Positions 57,401 through 64,000 of a stretch of DNA of 64,000 nucleotides are shown piece by piece. Every line of letters begins with the position of its first letter. Within the stretch, counting starts at the first letter, position 1. Below the pieces are notes generated by a model, which worked only from the letters and a program-made list of their open reading frames with translations, made no database searches and had not been told where the DNA came from. This DNA is from Anisodus tanguticus (taxonomy: Eukaryota > Streptophyta > Magnoliopsida > Solanales > Solanaceae): the NCBI GenBank assembly GCA_034509755.1, contig CM067545.1, forward strand, positions 48,353,062 through 48,417,061, in the 5' to 3' direction. The position numbers and the translations under genes were made by a program.

Positions 57401-58413
57401 GAGAGGACGCTGGAACACCTCCAATCATCCAAAAAGTGAGAACAGCTCTTGCATTTTGGGTGAAAGAGTTCATAACTCACAAAGTAATTGAAAGAATGGA
57501 GCACACCTACATTGAGCTTGCACTACAAAGGCTTCTCCCAAACCCAAACATATGGGTTTTGGGAAATGTAACAGCCATGAGACAAGCTGTGCTTTCTTTT
57601 CTCATCTATACCACCACTTACTCTTCATCAAGTGATGGCAATGGTGAAGACAATGAACTTTACTTATGGAGAGAGACTGGGAACAAGAAAGATAAGCCCC
57701 TTCACGGCCCTTTTGTCGCTAAACTTCTTAACGACCTATTTGGTATTCAAGCTAGAGGAGGGTGTGCTTGTGCAGGACCCTATGGGCATATCTTGCTCAA
57801 GGTTGATGAACCTCAGTCTCTTGCCTTCAAAGATGCAATTGAGATGGTAAGTCTCCACATACATATCTTATTATGTAGTTCACTAATTGTGTTCTTGTAC
57901 ATTCCATCACTATAAGGAGGCCATATTTGGTAGAAGAAATATTATTTGATAGTAGACATAAATTGTCTGTCATAACAGGGCTATAGTGGAGTGAAGCCTG
58001 GATGGACAAGGGTCAGTTTCCCCTACTACATGTCCAAGGAAGAATTTGAGTTCATTCTAGCAGCACTAGAGTTCATATCCATATATGGACAAAGGTTCCT
58101 CCCTTTATACAATTTCAATTGGAGGAGTGGTGCTTGGACTTTCAAGAAGAAAGCTTTGAGGGAGGCTCTTATGGCAGGGAGGGATCAAAATTGCAACTAT
58201 TGTGGCTCACCAATGATGAAGGAATTGAACCTAGGTTGCCACGACACTAAAGAGAACATCCATGGAGAAGGTACCACAAAAGGAGGACTCATTTGCAAGT
58301 ATGTAAAGTACCTTGAAACAGCCAAGTGCATTGCTAGCCTCCTTCCCAAGTTCCCACCTCAACGGTCCATACCTGAAGAAATAAACCCTAACCTAGTACC
58401 ATTTAGAGTCTGA
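54476..58413 (+). CDS. Gene B: PLP-dependent class V aminotransferase / Moco-sulfurase-like protein, 661 aa, five exons
   Basis: Exons: 54476-54836, 55918-56428, 56593-56794, 57370-57846, 57979-58413. They total 1,986 nt in frame, ending TGA. The start is the ATG at 54476 (MDFEQLVLRE), aligned with the gene A start. Exons 2, 3 and 4 have exactly the lengths found in gene A, with about 97% identical residues in exons 2 and 4 by eye. Exons 1 and 5 differ more. Motifs: LTYADHTASGRCLHYIENYI, FCGSGSTAAIKRLQEVM, GPYEHHSN, ISPHKFLGGPGTPG with the PLP lysine K316, and ARGGCACAGPYGH (C490/C492). Intron 3 has the same AAG|GCAAGT GC donor. Introns are short (1081, 164, 575, 132 bp), and I saw no transposon insertion in them. 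Gene B may be the less disturbed copy. The catalysed reaction in plants is not known to me; sulfur transfer from cysteine is the family-based guess. Confidence 0.94.
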
Positions 58414-58454
58414 AGATTGAAATCACATTGCTGAACTTATACTTTTGGAAAGAG

Positions 58455-58760
58455 AATGCTCGTTCTCATTCTCGAATATGATCGTGCAGTTGTCTAATCT
58501 TTGGTTGGGCAATTACTAGTGTTATTATATGTAATAAACTAGAAGGATAAGATGACATGGCTCACATGAGTGAACTATTATTTAAAAATATTCTTTTTTT
58601 CTTATGATTGTTATGAAATTCATGTTTAATCCATTAGAAACAGTATGTTCATTCTTATTGTCGGGAAAGATCATGCCATTGTCTAACATTTAGTTGGACA
58701 ATAAAAAATAAGGAGAATATGTATTAAACTAGGAAGAAGAGACTGGAGCTAATACTCTCT
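58455..58760 (+). repeat. Tandemly duplicated 3' UTR / terminator of gene B
   Basis: The block with TCTCATTCTCGAATATGATC, GTTGTCTAATCTTTGGTTGG and GTAATAAACTAG (58455-58550, AATAAA at 58533) is repeated in diverged form at 58645-58745 (TCTTATTGTCGGGAAAGATC, ATTGTCTAACATTTAGTTGG, GTATTAAACTAGG). The second copy has lost the exact AATAAA at that spot but has AATAAAAAATAA just before it. Confidence 0.65.
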
Positions 58761-59195
58761 CTTGTTTGTATCTTTTGCATCTTCTTGATGCCTTTTATGA
58801 ATCATCTTACTTCATAAAAAAAAAATAGGAAGAAGAGATGATTTTGAAGATTTAGGTACCCCAGAAGCAATTTACCAAGACATTAAACAGTTTTGCTCCT
58901 TAATTCCAATATACCATCATTTGTTTACAAAGATGAATAATGAAAAAAGAATTGGTGGAAGAGGGACTGAGGAGTGGCCGAAAGATGGACAAGAGAGAGC
59001 CATAATGAATATGTACCAAGATACTTAATCAGTAGTCTAATGTAAGAAAACAGAACTTAGCTAAATTGGCCAACAAATAATCAGGAACAGAGAAACTGAA
59101 GCTGAATAAGATGGTAAGAAATATATAATTTCAGACATTTAGATGACTGAGAACAAGAAAGACTGCTGGTTGGAAGCAGACAAGAAGTAACCCCT
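58761..59195. other. Spacer between convergent genes
   Basis: No coding signal. It separates the gene B 3' end and the O-fucosyltransferase stop (59196), so it should contain both 3' UTRs. Confidence 0.45.
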
Positions 59196-62100
59196 TTAGT
59201 TCCTTACTCTGGTTCTAGAACTGCATATACACTCTGGATATGGATTTTGGTAAAATGACTCCTCCAGTCTTGACCTTGCTCGACCTTTGACTCCCGGGGG
59301 AGCACCAGCTCTTTTTCTTGGAGCACCTTGCCTACAAATTGCAACATGTGTAATGATTTAATTAAAAGTCTGGAATTTATCAGTTATCAAGCAAACTTCA
59401 ACATGGTTGTAATTGTTGAAGGCTTTACAATTCCCTCTAAAACAGTTTACAATCGCTTGTTGTTTACTAGTTACATAAGTTTCTGCAAACAGGTTGAAAA
59501 GCCTTTAAATCAGGAATTTTTTTGAAATGAGTAGTTGAACGCTTTTCCTTGGAAATACTTTGACAAGATTTCTAGGTTTAAATTAAATCAAGATTTCTGC
59601 TGCCTGAATCAGAATGATCTAATATGTACTACCAGAATGCAAAGAGCATGTGGTATGACAAAATGTGAAAGAATATAGTATCCAAACCAAAATCTTAATA
59701 CAATGGATAAATTATCCGTTATAAATCCCTTGGGAAAAAAAATCTAAAACTGACATGGGATGGTATATATCTCTAACACCATCTTGCATGTCTAACCCAG
59801 ATTTACGGGTTTAGACATGTATGAAGATTACTTGCTTATTTTTGTCTTTTCTTTTTCTTTTTTTCTCTCGACTATATTTTAAGAAGCTCACTGAGGTTCA
59901 ACAGGTGAAAGAGTGGACTTGGGATGAGATATAAGTTCAAGAAAATAAGAAAGGGGGTTTTGAAGTAGAGAGAGCAAGCTCAACAGACTGATTGCTGGAA
60001 TAAAGCTGGAGTTATTCAATCGATCGCCAGGTGAGAGAAGTCCAAAGCAATAAAATAATAAATATAAACACCGGCCAGAATGCAAAGAAAATGATTATGA
60101 GAAAGGACCTATGTGTGAGGGAATGAACTTACTATTTTGGTGCTCGTACTATGTGAAAGAATCTAAGTTTTCTCTTCCTTTTTTTTTGGGGGGGGTGGGG
60201 GGGGGGGGGGGGGGGGGGTGGATACTTTTGACTACATGAACCCCTTTGAAGCTCCTGTACAATTGATGTGGGAGGTTATATATAAAAGGGCAGCCCGGTG
60301 CACTAAGCTCCCGCTATGCGCGGGGTCCGGGGAAGGGCCGGACCACAAGGGTCTATTGTACGCAGTCTTACCTCACATTTCTGCAAGAGGTTGTTTCCAC
60401 GGCTTGAACCCATGACCACAACTTTACCAGTTACTTCGATGTGGGAGGTTATATATCTCCAACATAAAATTATATTTCAACCAGGAGCCTAGTAGCAGTC
60501 AATGCCAGAGTAATCTCTTCCCCTAGTTCAGTTCCTGCCAGTTATTACTCATAGGGCTCATTGTTGCACCCAAGCAAGAGAACAAGCTTTCAACAGAAAT
60601 AATTACGTGAGCAAGTGCAAGCAATAATGTATCTCACCTGTTCTTATGCAAATGCCTGACAAGATGTGAAAATGATTGTCCATCAAGCTGACCAGCTTCC
60701 AGCTTATCAAATATTTCAACTAGGCCTTTCCTGCGTGGTTTAGCAGATAATTATGTTGCTATTAATATGTAGATGAAGACGCCAAGGCCACAAAACTTAA
60801 TCTAACTTGCGCAATTTTAAACGTTCTAAGGACTTCTATATGACTCTTCCTTATAAGAATACTGAACTGTTTTCCGAACAGCCCTTCTAACATGCCCTGA
60901 TGCCAGTCATGTTGGGGCCAACTTTCATGTTATCATAGCACTTCCTCATTTGTCGGTGAACCTTTCAGCTATTTCTACCCCGTGTACTCACAGCCTCTTT
61001 GTGAAGCATTAAATTATGGAGGATAGTTGATTTGTGCCTTAAATGAAGGCAATGGCAACACCTCAAAAGAAAAATGGCAAGCTTAGCAGTGATAAAAGAC
61101 AACTTGAAAAAACACCCTTCTAAAATTGATTTAGTCAAGCTAAAAGTTTTACTTGCAAATCACACTCACTGAATACCAACCATAAGCAACTGCAAAATTT
61201 TCACAAACTGCTTGAGTACCTGTCCGGAGTGACTGTTTTCCGGTGGCCTAAGAATCTGCGGTGCCCCTCAACTGCTCTTGCCATATTACCTGAATGTGAT
61301 GGAATGAAAACATCGCTCTCTACAGAGATTAGATAATCGAGTGCTGCATTTTGTGAGGCATGATTGGCAAACCCTCTCAGATCTTCTGGTGTTGCCAGCA
61401 TTTCCTGCCATAAATAAAACATTTGGTTTGGTAGGCAAAAACACTATTGCTGTGAAAGAAATCAACTTCGAGCTGCAAGACAGCCAAAATGATTAGGTGT
61501 AGGTATAAACCTTGAAAACAACATTTGGAAAGCGAGATGTGAGCTCTGAGAGGCGAGCGTTACCACCATAAATTTCTCCAGCAGCAATATATATTAATGT
61601 TGACGGAGGATAACCAAGAGCCTGAAGAAATAATCCAACCTCCTTTGGAGTGAGAGGGCAGAAACCGCCAATTCTCTGTTCGGTTGAGTTGATAATCTTA
61701 ATCTTCCAATGATTTGTATTCTCTCTATATATGGATGAGTAACATTAGATATTACACAACATATAGGGTGTCACTCTAAAGATCATTGCTACAACAGAAG
61801 AAAATGGAAAAGATCTTAGCAGAGTCGGCCCTATTACTGGAACCATGATATCAGATGAAATTCGAGCAGTTGCTTTGATGTTAATAAAATACATAGCTGA
61901 CATTTTGACATTGCATAGTATAGTATGTGTTTCAAGGGCCTCTGAGTATGTATAAGTTGTACAGAAGAAGGGATTCTGAAGTTTCAGAACTCAATTTGAA
62001 GGCTCTAAATATCAGCCTGTATGTATAAACTTGTGATCAAAGAATTTTTGGCCGTTCCTAAGTAACCTACGCACCATGAATGAAAATTGAGACACAATAA

Positions 62101-62853
62101 TTTCTCATTGGGCTCAGAAAAATAAATAGATCGAAGAAAGGTGGTTTATACAGTGTGCATAAAAGGCATATATATAGCAAAATCATGACAAAATATGATA
62201 GTAATGATGAGAGAAATATAGATAACCTCATCAGCCGAAGTTCCTCCGCTTCTGCATCAGTAAGACCATAAGTACAACCAGTAAAAGACAGCATGTCCTT
62301 CTCATATCTCAAATGGAGTGCAACATATCTTTTTGCTCTGGTTTGCAGCTGCTCCACGAGCTTCTGTAATATCATCACCATGTTAATAACAAACCCTAAT
62401 GAGGAATTATAGGTGGAGACCTTCCAAATGAGATCCAAAACATAAAAGGATGTAGATGAACTTGTATTGCATAAACTGACATGGGAATCCTACACCTAAT
62501 AGAGAATATATTTATTTCATATTTTGAATGACATTCTAAAACAAGGAAACTTGGACACCAAAACATTTAGTGAAAATGCCACGGCCAACAAAAAAGATTC
62601 AGTTTAGTGTGACCATCCAAAAGGGAAGCTCAAAACTCCATACGTGTTACTGGTGTTACCAGAATTACTAATCCCAAATTGTAAGCATATTTGTCAGATG
62701 ATGGTTCTAACTTCTAAGTCTAACCTTTCCAAGTTTCTCAATAGGAGGAGAGAAGCGGAGAGCATTATATAGAGCACGACATCTTAATCTCTGAATATCA
62801 AGAGGCAGTTCATTGTTCGCAAGGCGAGAATCAGATTTAGCAACATGAATTAC
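59196..62853 (-). CDS. O-fucosyltransferase family protein, last six exons (5' end outside window)
   Basis: Plant GDP-fucose O-fucosyltransferase-type protein, a Golgi glycosyltransferase family (GT106 by current naming, from memory). Exons in coding order: 62853-62725, 62363-62227, 61724-61511, 61404-61220, 60730-60638, 59331-59196. All have GT-AG borders and compatible phases, and end RTRVRN-stop. Motifs: VIHVAKSDSRLANNELPLDI, LRCRALYNALRF, AKRYVALHLRYEKDMLSFTG (donor-site HLRYEKDM), RIGGFCPLTPKEVGLFLQAL, IYIAAGEIYGG, DYLISVESDVFIPSHSGNMA, VEGHRRFLGHRKT, and the C-terminal SRLEESFYQNPYPECIC. The N-terminal membrane anchor and first catalytic blocks must lie beyond 64000; no earlier exon was found at 62854-64000. 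It is convergent with gene B. The subgroup is not resolved. Confidence 0.92.
60188..60221. repeat. Poly-G tract in an O-fucosyltransferase intron
   Basis: A run of G with two T interruptions after a T9 run, just left of an SINE. The exact length may be unreliable in an assembly. Confidence 0.85.
60284..60437 (-). mobile_element. Au-type SINE in an O-fucosyltransferase intron, 19-bp target duplication
   Basis: A 154-bp insert between perfect copies of GATGTGGGAGGTTATATAT (60265-60283 and 60438-60456). The minus strand shows the B box GGTCATGGGTTCAAGCCGTG, then GGAAACAACCTCTTGCAGAA, GACTGCGTACAATAGACCCT, TTCCCCGGACCCCGCGCATA and GAGCTTAGTGCACCGGGCTG ending CCCTTTT. That is the Au SINE 3' body as I remember it. 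The A box is partly missing, so the copy is 5' truncated. Confidence 0.9.
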
Positions 62854-62923
62854 CTGCAGTTAAGATGCAATAAACCAACTTCCAATTTCAGATATACGAA
62901 CAAAAGGAAATAGAAATAAAGAG

Positions 62924-62947
62924 CCCCCCCCCCCCCCCCCCCCCCCC
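62924..62947. repeat. Poly-C tract (24 bases), just upstream of an O-fucosyltransferase exon
   Basis: Homopolymer in the intron preceding the exon 62853-62725. On the gene strand it is a G tract about 70 bp before the 3' splice site. Its length may be unreliable. Confidence 0.85.
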
Positions 62948-63394
62948 TTTAATAATGGATTCTACTGATAATATTCATAAACTGATAAAGTTAATAAAAT
63001 GATAAATCAAATCCCCTTCAGGATTTCATAATTTTGAGATTAAATGTTAGCTCTGACATCTTAGAGTAGCTAACAAATTTTGAAGGTCCTTAATAACTGA
63101 CTATTGAAAAGAAAGAAAAAAAATTGTTGCCATTAAATTCCAATAGTCAATTATATCTTCCATGTACAACAAGGCTTCAAACTGATTAATATTTGCAAGA
63201 TTTTGGTCATAATTCATCGATATGTTAGCACCAGCTTGAGTCAAGCATTGGAGTGATATAGTACACAAGTTTTTTTAAAAAAAATTCTGCTAATAGTGAG
63301 TGGAGATGTCCCTTATTCTCCATCAAATCAAATAACATAATGAAAGCTAATAAACATATTATTTACAACTTTCATATATTCCGAGTAGCTTCAC

Positions 63395-63795
63395 GGATGG
63401 TCACTCAACTTTTATTTTATTACACCAAAGTCACCAAACTATTTTTTTATAACAAAAAATAACTCAACTTTGCGTAAATATGGCAAAAAGTCACTAAACT
63501 ATCTTGCGTAACTAATATCACTGAACTTTGTCTACGTATCACAGAAAGTCACTACAAATTTTTTTGGTAACGAAAAAGTCATTCAACTTTACCTAATTAT
63601 CAAATAAAACATCTCTTTTGTTTCCTCCTAATGACGTTTTGTGATACTTACGCAAAGTTGAGTGGCTCTTTCGTTACAAAAAATAGTTTAGTGACTTTCA
63701 TGATACTTAGGTAAAGTTGAGTGATTTTTCTGTTACAAAAAATAGTATAATAATTTTAGTACAATAAAGTGAAAGTTGAGTGACCATTTATAAAG
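63395..63795. mobile_element. Fold-back MITE-like repeat
   Basis: Starts ATGGTCACTCAACTTTTATT and ends AAAGTTGAGTGACCATTTAT, an inverted repeat. The interior is made of CACTRAACT / AGTTGAGTGA and TTACAAAAAATAGTTTAGTG modules in both orientations. No clear target duplication was resolved. It lies in the next intron or flank of the O-fucosyltransferase gene. Confidence 0.6.
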
Positions 63796-64000
63796 TTAAA
63801 CCTCATATAAAAATCAGAGAGTTTATTGTGCAAATGTTGTTTGAAAAGAGACGCACTATCTTACTCGGCACAACATGAAAAATATTCTGAATGGCTAAGA
63901 CCACCATGAACACTATTAACATGTTGTCCATATAGATATATGATACAGTTCAACTAGAGAAAACATTATCATAGTAACTTTGTCAACGACACCATGTCCC

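Noticed and set aside
1..64000. Operon, phage, secretion or defence system of prokaryotic type
   Set aside because: No bacterial gene organisation, ribosome binding sites or prokaryotic families were seen; the intron-containing plant genes and plant transposons exclude it.

Overview
This is a nuclear plant window, almost certainly from a member of the Solanaceae. Reasons are tRNA-derived SINEs of Solanaceae and Au type, an RTE-clade LINE ending in (TTG)n, Ogre/TAT-like LTRs starting TGTTGACAC, and low-GC intron/exon structure. The genus cannot be fixed from the sequence alone. There is no bacterial, viral, plasmid or organellar backbone.

Layout. 1-5.4 kb: 3' part of a decayed Sirevirus (Ty1/copia) with pol remnant, env-like remnant, several polypurine tracts and an LTR. 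5.4-12.6 kb: AT-rich spacer, a small SINE, a TRIM-like remnant, then minus-strand copia pieces (an Ale/Retrofit-type pol fused to an inverted Sirevirus LTR plus env-like region) and a gypsy-type fragment. 12.6-14.8 kb: a mobile-domain-like fragment and an RTE LINE. 14.9-27.9 kb: Ogre/TAT-type LTR debris with a non-autonomous hAT, a GACGTC-rich minisatellite, a 3.6-kb LTR palindrome, a PBS and a 94-bp tandem array. 27.9-31.7 kb: a degenerate hAT transposase element with a second non-autonomous hAT beside it. 32.3-38.2 kb: host gene A (minus). 38.4-54.3 kb: MITEs, two SINEs, a MULE, copia fragments, a solo LTR and a third Sirevirus LTR. 54.5-58.4 kb: host gene B (plus). 59.2 kb to the right edge: 3' exons of an O-fucosyltransferase gene (minus), whose 5' end lies outside the window.

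Genes A and B are the main host content. They are intact five-exon paralogues (659 and 661 aa) of the class V aminotransferase / molybdenum-cofactor-sulfurase-like PLP family, pointing away from each other across about 16 kb of transposon debris. Exons 2, 3 and 4 have identical lengths (511, 202, 477 nt), and both genes use a frame-supported GC-AG intron 3. Every intron of A is longer than its counterpart in B: they hold a 1.6-kb hAT, a Stowaway MITE, a partial exon duplication and a possible CACTA MITE. I saw no comparable insertion in the introns of B. I found no cluster of cooperating genes and no clear new system. The most unusual structures are the LTR palindrome, the GACGTC array and the intronic changes in gene A.
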